NCBI GenBank assembly: GCA_029959285.1
Contig: JASCOE010000002.1
Span: 248,001-312,000, forward strand
Reading direction: 5' to 3'
DNA from: Flavobacteriaceae bacterium PS02337
GTDB lineage: Bacteria > Bacteroidota > Bacteroidia > Flavobacteriales > Flavobacteriaceae
Length of the DNA: 64,000 nucleotides
The notes beneath the pieces are model-generated. The model was not told where the DNA came from and made no database searches. It was given only the letters and a program-made list of their open reading frames with translations. A program made the translations under genes and the position numbers. Below, one piece after another: positions 44,023-53,965 of the stretch. The stretch's first letter is position 1. Each line of letters starts with the position of its first letter.

Positions 44023-46338
44023 ATGAAATCAATGAATTACCTCAACCAGAAAACTTCGCGTTTTCTATTTTCAATCAGTTTTCTATTTTCGTTCTTATCC
44101 GTTTTTGCTCAACAGAACAACGGAAAAATTAAAGGAACCATTACCACTTCTGACGGCGACGCTGCCGCGGGCGTTAATATTATTCTTAAAAATACTAAAT
44201 ATGGTACGGTATCAAATGATGACGGTACTTTCGATTTTAACAGAGTTAGAGCCAATTCTTATACGATTCAAATCTCATTAACAGGTTACGAAACTTTAGA
44301 AAGTCAAGTTATTGTGACAGAAAATGAAACAACGACAGTTAATTTACAACTTAAAGTTTCAAACAAAGAATTACAGGAAGTTGTGGTTAGCGGCAAGAAA
44401 AGTATCGCCTCTAAAAAGACAGATTATGTAGCTAGAATGCCATTAAAAAATCTGGAAAATCCGCAGGTTTATAATGTAATTCATAAAGAACTATTATTAG
44501 AACAAGTTTCTGTAGATGTTAAAAATGCCGTTCAGAACTCACCTGGAGCTGTTCCTGTAACTTATCCTTCTGGTGGAGTTGGAGTAACTTTTAGAGGTTT
44601 TACAACAGGAATTAATGCCAGAAACGGAATGGAAACTTCAACAAACCGTTCTTCTACAGATCTTGCCAATGTGGAAAGAATTGAAGTTTTAAAAGGTCCT
44701 TCGGGAACTTTATTCGGATCTACAATTTCATCTTTTGGCGGTGTCGTAAACTTGGTAACGAAAAAACCATTTGAAACTGCAGCGACTGAAGTATCTTATA
44801 CAATGGGAAGTTATAATTTAAATCGCTTTACGGCCGATGTGAATACACCAATAAACAAAGATAAAACGGCTTTATTTAGAATAAACGCGGCGGTTACTAG
44901 AGAAAAGAGCTTTTTAGATTTTGGTTTCAACAATACTGTGGCGATTACGCCTAGCTTAACTTACAAAGCAAGTGATAAACTTACTTTTAATATTGATGCT
45001 GAATACATTAGTTCAAATAATACAAGAAGAACGTATCACAGATATGACGCCGCTTCTGGGATTACAAATCCAAGAGATTTAGAAGTAGGTTATAGAAAAT
45101 CATTATTTTATGATGATAATGATGCTAAAACTTCTGCCAATAAAGTTTTCGCTCAAGCGGAATATCAAATATCTGAAAACTGGAAATCGACTACTTTATT
45201 CTCTTTCATGGGAGAAAATGTAGAGCGCAGTTACCAAACTTATACACTTTGGCTTACTCCTTACCAAGCAGCCAGAAGAGTTGGAAACTGGGGACCTATT
45301 TATGATAATTATACTAATATTCAACAAAATATTAATGGTCAGTTTGCTACAGGAAGCATTAAACACAAATTATTGATTGGAGCAAATTATAGCTTTAATA
45401 AAAGTGGTTTCTCTTCTGGAGTTACAAAATATCTTGATACAGTTGACGTAAGAGCACCTTTTAACCCGATGAGAAGAAAAACGGTTGATGCCACTTTAAC
45501 TCAAACTACATATCCTGTTACAACCAACAAGACTTTTAGTGTTTACGCTTCGGATGTTATTAATTTTACAGACAGATTATCTGCCATGTTGAGTTTACGT
45601 GTAGACAATTTTAAAATGGACGAAGCTGAAGGTACAGAAGGCTATAATCAAACTGCTTTATCTCCAAAATTAGGTTTAGTGTATCAAGTAGTTAAAGATC
45701 AGGTATCGATCTTTGGAAATTACATGAACGGATTCCAGAACTCACCTCCTGCCACACAGCCCGATGCTACAAGATTAATTTTAGATCCTGTTTATGCTGC
45801 GCAATATGAATTTGGTGTAAAAGTAGAAGCATTCAATAAAAAATTGAGCACAACTTTAAGTTATTACAACATCAAAATTGATAACGCTGTACAATATGCC
45901 AATGATGGTTTTGCGTTTCAGAATGGCGAGCAAGTAAGTAAAGGTTTTGATTTTGAATTAATTGCAAATCCGATAAATGGTTTTAACATTATTGCTGGAT
46001 ATGCTTTTAACGATAATACGATTCCAGCAACTGGAAAAAAAGCTACTGGAGCTCCAGAAAACGTTGCTAATTTTTGGGCAACTTATACTTTGCAAAATAC
46101 TGTAAAAGGTCTTGGTGCCGGATTTGGATTAAATCACGTTGGTAAAAGTTATATGTTTGAAGACAACGTTTTCTACATTCCGTCTTACACAACTGCAAAT
46201 GCAACGGTATTTTATGATCAGCCGACTTGGAGAGTTGGTCTTAAATTTAACAATCTTACAAGTGAAAGATATTGGGATTTTTATGGAAATTCACAAGCAT
46301 TGTCAAACTTCTTAGTTAATTTGACATTGAAATTCTAA
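44023..46338 (+). CDS. TonB-dependent siderophore-type receptor 1
   Basis: A 771-residue outer-membrane receptor. The signal peptide (about 1-29) is followed by a carboxypeptidase-regulatory-like domain (about 33-115, GKIKGTITTSDGDAAAGVNI). The plug domain (about 130-245) contains VERIEVLKGPSGTLFGSTIS. A 22-strand-type barrel ends in FLVNLTLKF. Such proteins import iron-siderophore or similar complexes using TonB energy; the ligand is unknown. A second ATG three codons downstream is possible. It is paralogous to the interrupted receptor 2. Confidence 0.9.
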   Translation: MKSMNYLNQKTSRFLFSISFLFSFLSVFAQQNNGKIKGTITTSDGDAAAGVNIILKNTKYGTVSNDDGTFDFNRVRANSYTIQISLTGYETLESQVIVTENETTTVNLQLKVSNKELQEVVVSGKKSIASKKTDYVARMPLKNLENPQVYNVIHKELLLEQVSVDVKNAVQNSPGAVPVTYPSGGVGVTFRGFTTGINARNGMETSTNRSSTDLANVERIEVLKGPSGTLFGSTISSFGGVVNLVTKKPFETAATEVSYTMGSYNLNRFTADVNTPINKDKTALFRINAAVTREKSFLDFGFNNTVAITPSLTYKASDKLTFNIDAEYISSNNTRRTYHRYDAASGITNPRDLEVGYRKSLFYDDNDAKTSANKVFAQAEYQISENWKSTTLFSFMGENVERSYQTYTLWLTPYQAARRVGNWGPIYDNYTNIQQNINGQFATGSIKHKLLIGANYSFNKSGFSSGVTKYLDTVDVRAPFNPMRRKTVDATLTQTTYPVTTNKTFSVYASDVINFTDRLSAMLSLRVDNFKMDEAEGTEGYNQTALSPKLGLVYQVVKDQVSIFGNYMNGFQNSPPATQPDATRLILDPVYAAQYEFGVKVEAFNKKLSTTLSYYNIKIDNAVQYANDGFAFQNGEQVSKGFDFELIANPINGFNIIAGYAFNDNTIPATGKKATGAPENVANFWATYTLQNTVKGLGAGFGLNHVGKSYMFEDNVFYIPSYTTANATVFYDQPTWRVGLKFNNLTSERYWDFYGNSQALSNFLVNLTLKF

Positions 46339-46352
46339 AGTCATTTATTTTG

Positions 46353-46390
46353 AAAAAACACCTCTGAATAGTTCAGAGGTGTTTTCTTTT
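46353..46390 (+). terminator. Terminator of TonB receptor 1
   Basis: AAAACACCTCTGAA pairs with TTCAGAGGTGTTTT, followed by a short T-run. Confidence 0.85.
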
Positions 46391-46463
46391 ATTACCTCAA
46401 AAACAGTTTAATTTGAAGATGAGTTGTTTAATAATTTAATAATGGCTCAAATGATAGATTTTC

Positions 46464-46494
46464 TTTGTTAAAGATATTATAATTTCTATTTTTG
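46464..46494 (+). promoter_or_regulatory. Promoter of TonB receptor 2
   Basis: TTTG at 46464-46467 and TATTTTTG at 46487-46494 are separated by 19 bases, as in the promoter of receptor 1. Confidence 0.65.
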
Positions 46495-46508
46495 CCTTGT
46501 TTTTAATT

Positions 46509-46519
46509 ATTCTAAATAA
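46509..46519 (+). promoter_or_regulatory. Shared operator-like motif ATTCTAAATAA, site 2
   Basis: This is the same 11 bases as site 1, 14 bases after the -7 box, the same distance as in receptor 1. Confidence 0.5.
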
Positions 46520-46551
46520 TAAAGACAAAATTAATCCAAAAAAGAAATACC

Positions 46552-48981
46552 ATGAATTATTCAAATTGTAGCATCAAGCAGATAAGTACCATATTCTGCA
46601 TGCTATTCCTATTTTGCAATACTATTTTTGCCCAGCAAAACTTTGGAAAAATTAAAGGAACTATAACAACTTCTGACGGAGAATTGGCTGTTGGAGTAAA
46701 TATCATCCTTAAAAATTCGAAATACGGCACAATTAGTAACGAAGACGGAGCTTTCGAATTTAATCGTGTAAAACCAAATACATACACTTTAGAAGTTTCA
46801 TTAGCTGGTTACGAAACTTTAGAACAACAAGTTGCGGTTGCTACAAACCAAACGACTCCTCTTAATTTGCAATTAACGGTTTCTAATAAACAATTGAAAG
46901 AAGTTATTATTACGAATAATAAAGGAAAAGCATTCCCGAAACAAAGTACTTATGTTTCTAAAATGCCGCTGAAAAACATTGAAAATCCACAGGTTTATAA
47001 TATCGTTTCTTCTGAATTAATGAAAGAACAAGCTATTACAAATTATGAAGATGCTTTGAAAAATGTTCCTGGAATTCAGAAATTATGGGAATCTACAGGT
47101 CGTGGCGGCGACGGAGGATCTTATTATTCTTTACGTGGTTTTGAAGTTCAAGCCAATGTTATCAACGGATTGCCAGGAGTTACAAGCGGAACTTTAGATC
47201 CTGCAAATATTGAACGTGTGGAAGTTATTAAAGGTCCATCTGGAACTTTATTCGGAAGCAGTTTAGTAAGTTACGGCGGATTAATTAATACCGTTACTAA
47301 AAAACCTTACAGCGGTTTTGGAGGTGAAGTTTCTTACCTTGCCGGAAGTTTTGGTTTAAACCGAGTTACAGCAGATATAAATACTCCGCTAGATGATGCA
47401 GATAATGTGGCTTTTAGAATTAATGCCGCGTATCAAACTGAAAACAGTTTTCAAGATGCTGGATTTCGTACTTCAATTTTTGTAGCTCCTTCCCTTTCTT
47501 ATAAAGTAAACGAAAAATTATCTTTCTTAATTAATACCGAATTTATGGCAGAAGAAAAAACTACGCCATCGATGTTGTTTTTAGGAAGAGATTCTCAACT
47601 GCAATTTGCTAATCTAACCGATTTAAATTAAAAAACCGATTTGTCTTTTTACAGCAACGATCTTCCGATCAAAAATCCGAAGTTTAATTTGCAGGGACAA
47701 ATGATGTATAAATTTTCAGAGCAATGGACTTCTCAAACGGTTTTATCTAGAACTTCTTCAAAGTCAAGAGGATATTATTCTTATATCTATGATAATGAAG
47801 ACGGAAACCGCGATTTTGCTTTATGGATCACAAAAGAAAATTCTCAAACCAGTACAACAGATATTCAGCAAAACTTTATTGGAGATTTTAAAATCGGAAA
47901 CATGAGAAATCGTCTTGTTTTTGGTTTAGATTATTTTGAAAGAAACGTAATGTTTGGAGGTTCAGGTTACGGACATCTTTACAATGTTACTGCACAAGGA
48001 GATGTAAGACAATTGGATCCTGCAAATCCTTACAATCTTACTCAAACTTCTGTTGATAAATTATTAGCTGGAGAAGCCGGTCCAAATTACAATTCAAAAG
48101 ATGCCACTTATAGCGCTTATGCGTCTGATGTACTTAACATTACACGAAAATTATTAGTAATGGCAAGTTTAAGGGTAGATTATTTTGATACAGAAGGAAA
48201 CATCAAAACAGATACAGATAATTATACTCAAACTGCATTATCTCCAAAATTTGGAGTTGTATATCAGCCAATTGAAGATCAATTATCGGTCTTTGCTAAT
48301 TATATGAATGGATTTAGAAATATTGCTCCAACTGCTTTATATGATGCAGATGGTAATTTTATCGGATCTAAAACTTTTGAAGCAGAACATGCAAATCAAT
48401 TAGAAGCGGGAATAAAAGCAAATTTATTTTCAGATAAATTAACTGCAACGGCAAGTTACTATGATATTAATGTTGCCAATTTAGTTACAAGCAACCCAAT
48501 GTACAGCGCTCAAGGCGGTGAAGCAAGAAGTAAAGGTTTCGAATTTGATTTGAACGCTGCGCCACTAAAAGGTTTAAGTATTATTGCTGGATATAGCTAC
48601 AATGACAGTAAAATTACAAAAGGTGACGAAGGAAATATTTGGTTAGATCAAGGCAAAAGACCTTTTTGGGCTGGTCCTAAAAACTTAGTAAATCTTTGGG
48701 CAACTTATAAATTTTACGAAGGTACATTGGAAAATTTCGGTATTGGTTTTGGAGGAAATTATGCTAGCGACAATGCCATTTTAGATAGCGATGTAACTGG
48801 AAAATTTATCCTTCCCGCTTACTCTGTAATCAATGGTGCGTTATTTTATAACACAACTAAATATCGTGTAAGCTTAAACGTTAACAATATCGCCAACAAA
48901 GATTATTTTAACGGAGGATGGTCAACAGTAAATCCGCAAAAACCTAGAAATGTTGTAGCAAGTTTCGCTTACAAATTCTAA
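46552..48981 (+). pseudogene. TonB-dependent siderophore-type receptor 2 with in-frame TAA
   Basis: The frame from 46552 encodes a normal receptor start: signal peptide, GKIKGTITTSDGELAVGVNI domain and plug with VERVEVIKGPSGTLFGSSLV, up to NLTDLN. A TAA at 47629-47631 then stops it. The same frame reopens at once (KTDLSFYSNDLPIKNPK) and continues as a full barrel ending in VASFAYKF at 48981. The whole would be 809 codons, the expected size. A change of one base (e.g. TAT to TAA) would account for it. The first part alone would be a plug without a barrel, so it is probably nonfunctional unless the stop is a sequencing error. Confidence 0.88.
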
Positions 48982-49000
48982 GAATTATTTAAAACATAAT

Positions 49001-49048
49001 AAAAAGCCTCGAAGTCCATTAAAATCTGGAATCTTCGAGGCTTTTTTT
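49001..49048 (+). terminator. Terminator after receptor 2
   Basis: AAAAAGCCTCGAAG and CTTCGAGGCTTTTTTT form a stem with an 18-base loop, followed by T. Confidence 0.8.
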
Positions 49049-49069
49049 ATTGCTTTTTTATTTTTAATT

Positions 49070-49080
49070 ATTCTAAATAA
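49070..49080 (+). promoter_or_regulatory. Shared operator-like motif ATTCTAAATAA, site 3
   Basis: Identical to sites 1 and 2, but here upstream of the -7 box TATGTTTG (49085-49092) of the DUF4198 gene, where a bound repressor would cover the promoter. Confidence 0.5.
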
Positions 49081-49084
49081 GCCT

Positions 49085-49092
49085 TATGTTTG
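49085..49092 (+). promoter_or_regulatory. Probable -7 box of the DUF4198 gene
   Basis: TATGTTTG fits TAnnTTTG, 36 bases before the ATG. No -33 TTG at the normal spacing is seen. Confidence 0.5.
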
Positions 49093-49128
49093 TAAAAAAT
49101 ATCTTCTAACAATTTTAAACTTGATCTT

Positions 49129-49854
49129 ATGAAATCAAATACTTTAAAAACATTAACTTTTTTATTTTTAATGCTTTTTGCTGCTCCACAAATCTTTGCT
49201 CACGCACTTTGGATTGATACAAAAGCAACTGGCACAAAAGGAAAACCTCAAGAAGTTTCAATTTACTTTGGAGAATTCTCTGAAAATGATATCACTAAAG
49301 CAGACAAATGGTTTTCTGATTTAAAAGATTTTTCGTTAATATTAATCTCTCCTTCAAAAAAAGAAACAAAACTTACTTCTAAAGCTTTAGACAATAAATA
49401 CCAAGCTTTTTTTACTCCAGATGAAGAAGGTGTTTATACTGTAGTAATGCACCATAAAGTAAAAGATGTTTATGGAACTATGGTTTTAGATTACAACTCA
49501 AGCGCAACTGTAGTGGTTGGAAATAAAACTGCTGGAAATTATGCTACAGCAAATAAAAATCAGATTGGTTTATTTTCTGAAAATGCTGATGTAGCTAAAA
49601 AAGACACAAAAATTACTGGATTTGCTCTTTATGATGGCGCTTCTGCAAAAGAGACAAAAATTAAAGTAATTGCACCAAATGGCTGGGAAAAAGAATTATG
49701 GACAAACGATAAAGGCGAATTTTCTTTTACTCCAATCTGGTCTGGAAATTACATGGTTGAATACGCACATACAGAAAAAGCTTCTGGCGACCACAACGGT
49801 AAAAAATACGATGAAATCTGGAAAATGGCTACTTACCAAATTACAGTAAAATAA
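49129..49854 (+). CDS. DUF4198 family exported protein
   Basis: A 241-residue protein with a signal peptide (cleavage near FAHALW). HALWIDTKATGTKGKPQEVS and YQAFFTPDEEGVYTVVMHHK fit DUF4198, a periplasmic family often next to metal-uptake receptors (related to NikM/CbiK-type accessory domains). The histidine at the mature N-terminus is typical. Placed between TonB receptors and sharing their operator-like motif, it is probably part of metal import, perhaps a periplasmic or surface binding protein. Confidence 0.85.
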   Translation: MKSNTLKTLTFLFLMLFAAPQIFAHALWIDTKATGTKGKPQEVSIYFGEFSENDITKADKWFSDLKDFSLILISPSKKETKLTSKALDNKYQAFFTPDEEGVYTVVMHHKVKDVYGTMVLDYNSSATVVVGNKTAGNYATANKNQIGLFSENADVAKKDTKITGFALYDGASAKETKIKVIAPNGWEKELWTNDKGEFSFTPIWSGNYMVEYAHTEKASGDHNGKKYDEIWKMATYQITVK

Positions 49855-49890
49855 ATTTAGAAAATTTCACTCTTAGATTTAATTTCAATT

Positions 49891-49923
49891 GAAAAAACCT
49901 CTCTTAACGGCGAGGTTTTTTTT
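49891..49923 (+). terminator. Terminator of DUF4198 gene
   Basis: AAAAAACCTC and GAGGTTTTTT form the stem, followed by T. Confidence 0.8.
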
Positions 49924-50054
49924 ATGTAATGGAATAACATTAATACAAAATTAAAATATCATTAGAAAACTCTTAAGCAAATATTAAGAAAAGAATAAGC
50001 AAGGTTTAAGTAAGAAAACCTCTTTTAAATTTCATTAACACAATATTGGCATTG

Positions 50055-50062
50055 TATATTTG
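50055..50062 (+). promoter_or_regulatory. Probable -7 box of TonB receptor 3
   Basis: TATATTTG matches TAnnTTTG, 36 bases before the ATG. Confidence 0.55.
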
Positions 50063-50080
50063 CGGTCAATTATTTTTATT

Positions 50081-50092
50081 GAATCTAAATAA
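50081..50092 (+). promoter_or_regulatory. Shared operator-like motif, site 4 (GAATCTAAATAA)
   Basis: It shares TCTAAATAA with the other three sites. It is located 18 bases after the -7 box and 5 before the ATG, where it would cover the ribosome-binding region. Confidence 0.45.
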
Positions 50093-50097
50093 ATACC

Positions 50098-52320
50098 ATG
50101 AAATACAATTTACTATTTGCGCTAGGATTATTGAGTTTTGCCTCTTACGGACAAGATTATTCAAGCAACGAAACTACTTCTACAGTTTCTGATACTGTAA
50201 AAAATAAAAAAGGAGAAATTTTAAATGAAGTAGTTGTAACCAAAAATAAAGAACCAAAACCAGTAACTGCAGTACGTTCAGGTTTGAAACCAATGGATAA
50301 TCCGCAAACGATACAAGTTATCGGTGCTGAAATTATCGAACAGCAACAAGCAATACGTTTAAGTGAAGTTTTAAAAAATGCAAACGGAGTTTATGTTGGT
50401 TCTGCACGTGGTGGCGCTCAAGAATCTTTTTTCTCAAGAGGTTACGATATGTCTGCCAATAATATGTTTAAAAACGGATTTCGTTATAACGCGGGATCAA
50501 TTCCAGACGTTTCTGGATTAGAAAAAGTAGAGTTTTTAAAAGGTAGTTCTGCATTATTATTCGGAAATGTAGCTCCTGGAGGAATCTTGAACTTAGTAAC
50601 TAAAACGCCTCAATTTAAAAGCGGAGGAGAAATTTCAATGCAAATTGGAAGTTATGCGTATTACAAACCAGCTTTCGATTTTTATGGTGCTCTTTCTAAA
50701 TCTATTGCTTTTAGAATTAATGGTTCTTATGAAAATTCAGAAAGTTTTAGAGATGTGGTAAAAAACGAACGTGTTTATGTGAATCCATCTTTGCTTTTCG
50801 TTATTAGTCCAAAAACACAAATTACGGTTCAAGGAGATTATCTAACGGCAGATTGGACGCCAGATTTCGGAACTGGAATTATTGGAAAAGAACTTGTTAA
50901 TGTTTCTCGTTCTAACTTCTACGGATCGCTTTGGTCAAACGGACAAACTAAATCTGCAAGTGGTTCTGTATTAGTAAATCATGATTTTAATAAAAATTGG
51001 AAATTAAATTTCAACAGTTCTTTTCAATCTTATGACAGAGCTTCAAAATCGACAGCACAATTATCAACAGTAACAACAGCTGGAGATTGGACAAGACCTT
51101 TAGTTCAAAATAAAAACTTAGAAACTATTGTTGGAGACCAATTAAGTTTACAAGGTAACTTCAATACAGGATCTATTAAACACCAATTATTTACAGGTGC
51201 AGATTGGGAAAATTCTTTTGCTACAGCAAATACATACACTTTCAATCCTGCAAATTACGATACAATCAATTTGTACAATTTTGATCCTTCAACACAAAGA
51301 AATGACATTCCAAACGCTAATTTGACAAGAATTGTAAAAACAGATACAGATCGTTTTGGAATTTACGCCCAAGATTTAATTTCATTTACAGACAAAATTA
51401 AAGTTTTACTTGGTTTACGTTGGTCATGGCAAGAAGCAACTGTTTACACTTACGATTTAACAAAAAATCCAACAGTTCTAACAGAAACCCCAGCTCGTAA
51501 AGATGAAGCTTTTTCACCAAAAGTAGGATTGGTTTATCAGCCTTGGAGCGATATGTCAGTATTTGCTAGTTACTCAAACTCATTTACACCAAATACTGGA
51601 ACAACAGTTGATTTAAAACCAATTGAAGCTTCTATTATTGATCAATATGAAGCAGGAATCAAAAAAGATTTTTATAATGGAGCTTTGACAACAGGCGTTA
51701 CAGTTTACCAAATCACAAACAGTAATTTAGCTCAAACTGCTGAATTTAGAGCAGATGGAACTCAAAATACAGATACAAGCATTAAAACTTTAGGTGGAGG
51801 AACAAGAAGCAAAGGTGTAGAATTAGATATTACAGCAAAACCGGTTGAAGGTTTAAATATTATTGCAGGTTACAGCTACAATGACATGCGCTACATTAAT
51901 ACTTCTGGAACAAACGGAAGTTTTATTGAAGGAGATCGCGTTGTGAGAACTCCGCAAAATACAGCTAATTTAAGTTTCTTCTATACTTTGCCTTCTGGTG
52001 TATTAAAAGGACTTTCTTTTGGAGCAATTGCAAATTATATCGGAAATCGTTTAGCGGGTTGGAATGACGATTATGTTTGGACAGAAAACAAACCTGCAAC
52101 TACTCCAAAAACATATACAATTACGATTAGAGATCGTGATATTCCATTAGAAGCTTACACTACAATCGATGCTTCAGTTGGTTACACTTGGAATAAATTT
52201 TCGATTCTTTGCAAATTATCAAACATAACAAACGAATTAAATTATACAGTTCACGAAAATTATAGTGTGAATCCGATAGCGCCTCGCCAAATTATGACAA
52301 GTCTTCGCTACAAATTCTAA
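50098..52320 (+). CDS. TonB-dependent siderophore receptor 3
   Basis: A 740-residue receptor of the siderophore class. The signal peptide ends near SYGQ, followed by a short linker; unlike receptors 1 and 2 it lacks the carboxypeptidase-like domain. The plug has DNPQTIQVIGAEIIEQQQA and VEFLKGSSALLFGNVAPGG. The barrel has long loops and ends in RQIMTSLRYKF. By architecture it resembles FhuE/FpvA-like ferric-siderophore receptors; the ligand is undetermined. Confidence 0.9.
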   Translation: MKYNLLFALGLLSFASYGQDYSSNETTSTVSDTVKNKKGEILNEVVVTKNKEPKPVTAVRSGLKPMDNPQTIQVIGAEIIEQQQAIRLSEVLKNANGVYVGSARGGAQESFFSRGYDMSANNMFKNGFRYNAGSIPDVSGLEKVEFLKGSSALLFGNVAPGGILNLVTKTPQFKSGGEISMQIGSYAYYKPAFDFYGALSKSIAFRINGSYENSESFRDVVKNERVYVNPSLLFVISPKTQITVQGDYLTADWTPDFGTGIIGKELVNVSRSNFYGSLWSNGQTKSASGSVLVNHDFNKNWKLNFNSSFQSYDRASKSTAQLSTVTTAGDWTRPLVQNKNLETIVGDQLSLQGNFNTGSIKHQLFTGADWENSFATANTYTFNPANYDTINLYNFDPSTQRNDIPNANLTRIVKTDTDRFGIYAQDLISFTDKIKVLLGLRWSWQEATVYTYDLTKNPTVLTETPARKDEAFSPKVGLVYQPWSDMSVFASYSNSFTPNTGTTVDLKPIEASIIDQYEAGIKKDFYNGALTTGVTVYQITNSNLAQTAEFRADGTQNTDTSIKTLGGGTRSKGVELDITAKPVEGLNIIAGYSYNDMRYINTSGTNGSFIEGDRVVRTPQNTANLSFFYTLPSGVLKGLSFGAIANYIGNRLAGWNDDYVWTENKPATTPKTYTITIRDRDIPLEAYTTIDASVGYTWNKFSILCKLSNITNELNYTVHENYSVNPIAPRQIMTSLRYKF

Positions 52321-52342
52321 AACATTGAGTTAGGTTGATTTC

Positions 52343-52399
52343 TCCCAAGATTTTCTGATTTCATTTTCGAAAACAGAATGTCTTGGGATTTTTGTTTTT
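52343..52399 (+). terminator. Terminator of TonB receptor 3
   Basis: TCCCAAGA and TCTTGGGA form an outer stem, followed by TTTTTGTTTTT. An in-frame ATG of the permease gene (52378) lies within this hairpin, which argues against it as a start. Confidence 0.7.
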
Positions 52400-52461
52400 A
52401 CACAAATAATAGTTCAATTAATAGTACTTTTGTTGAAATTACATTTAACAAAAATCCACAT

Positions 52462-53775
52462 ATGTCTGACTTCAAGAAAAACCAATTAAAGAAAACTTTA
52501 GGCCTTAGTTTTAATATTGCCGTATTAATTGGAGGAACAATCGGAGTTGGAATTTTAAGAACGCCAGGAACAATTGCAGAAATGCTAAACAATTACTGGC
52601 TTATTCTTGCGTGTTGGTTATTTGGAGGTTTATACGTTTTATTGGGCGCGAATTCTTATGCTGAATTAGCAACAATGCTACCAAAAGCTGGAGGATCTTA
52701 TAACTACATTAAAAGAGCTTTTGGAGAATATGCAGGTTTTTTATCTGGATGGTATGATTATATTGTTAATGCTATTCCGCCCGCATTTTATTGCATTGTA
52801 ATTAGCGAATATTCTATCATTTTATTTCCAGGACTTGCTCCCTACTCTACAGTAATTTCTATTGCAATATTGGTTGCTTTTGTCTTACTTCATTATAGCG
52901 GTGTAAAAAACGGAAGCGTTATTCAGCAGATTACTAGTTTCTTAAAAGTAATTTGTTTTGTGGCTTTGGTTGTGGCTTGTTTTATGTATTCTGGAGTTGA
53001 AGTTCCAAAAATTCAAACGGATAATTCAATCTTTCAAATCGGACTTGTTTTTGGATTTTTCAAATCATTACAGCTTATTATCGGAACTTATAATGGTTGG
53101 AACAGCGTTTGTTTTTTTGCCGAAGAAAATGATGATCCGAGTAAAAATATTCCGAAATCTTTATACAGCGGAGTTTTGCTTGTTGTTGCCATTTATATTT
53201 TGGTTAATGCTGCTTTTTTTCATGTTTTACCAATTGAAACTTTAGCCAAATCTAATCTTGCTGCAGCAGATGTTGCTAAAATACTTTTCGGAGAAAGAGG
53301 CGCGATAATAGTTACTGTGATTTCGATTTTCTCTTTGATCAGTATTTTGAATGCCTTTATGATGATTCCGCCAAGAATTCTTTACGGATTAAGCCGCGAT
53401 GGTTTTTTTATTAAAGAAGGAACAACGGTCAACAAAGGCGGAACACCAATTGTAGCACTTTTGGTTTCGTCACTTTTCAGTCTATTTTTAATCTGTATTG
53501 GGTCTTTTGAATTTCTATTTTCTTTCGCCGCTTTTATTTCGATTATTGTTTGGGGATTGGCTTATTTTTCACTTTTAAAATTGAGAACTACAGAACCAAA
53601 TTTACCAAGACCTTATCGTTCATTTTGGTATCCGTGGACAACTATAATAGCTATTGTCGCTTCAATTGCTTTGTTGCTCGGATTTATTTATAGCGATCCA
53701 AATGCTTTTCTTATAATTATTGGAATTACAATTATTTCTTATCCTTTGTTTTTGGTTTTGAAGAAGAGAAGTTAG
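52462..53775 (+). CDS. APC-family amino acid permease
   Basis: A 437-residue membrane transporter with about 12 helices. LSFNIAVLIGGTIGVGILRT is the conserved first helix with the GxG substrate loop of APC permeases, and VLLGANSYAELATMLPKAGG is helix 2 onward. Members import amino acids with protons or by exchange. The upstream ATG at 52378 would add 28 residues without sense and lies in the previous terminator, so the ATG at 52462 (MSDFKKNQLKK) is preferred. Confidence 0.88.
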   Translation: MSDFKKNQLKKTLGLSFNIAVLIGGTIGVGILRTPGTIAEMLNNYWLILACWLFGGLYVLLGANSYAELATMLPKAGGSYNYIKRAFGEYAGFLSGWYDYIVNAIPPAFYCIVISEYSIILFPGLAPYSTVISIAILVAFVLLHYSGVKNGSVIQQITSFLKVICFVALVVACFMYSGVEVPKIQTDNSIFQIGLVFGFFKSLQLIIGTYNGWNSVCFFAEENDDPSKNIPKSLYSGVLLVVAIYILVNAAFFHVLPIETLAKSNLAAADVAKILFGERGAIIVTVISIFSLISILNAFMMIPPRILYGLSRDGFFIKEGTTVNKGGTPIVALLVSSLFSLFLICIGSFEFLFSFAAFISIIVWGLAYFSLLKLRTTEPNLPRPYRSFWYPWTTIIAIVASIALLLGFIYSDPNAFLIIIGITIISYPLFLVLKKRS

Positions 53776-53802
53776 TGCGTTTTTTTTACCCAAAAAATAC
53801 CT

Positions 53803-53915
53803 CAATTTTGTCATTCCGAGGAACGAGGAATCTCCACGAGTAACTCTACAAAGATTGGTGACATTCCACAGGAGTCACTTGCGAAGATTCCTCGTTCCTC
53901 GGAATGACAAAATTG
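53803..53915. repeat. TGTCATTCCG-type element with 30-bp perfect arms
   Basis: 53803-53832 is exactly complementary to 53886-53915. The core TGTCATTCCGAGGAACGAGG also starts the element at 57415-57515, and a looser relative is at 2659-2762. It follows the permease gene and holds no ORF. Confidence 0.8.
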
Positions 53916-53965
53916 CGGTTAGAAAATAACAAACCCGACAGGTTTTTAAAATCTCTTGGGTTTAA

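Noticed and set aside
52378-52461. N-terminal extension of the amino acid permease
   Set aside because: The first 28 codons overlap the terminator of the preceding gene and lack sense; the ATG at 52462 fits the family.
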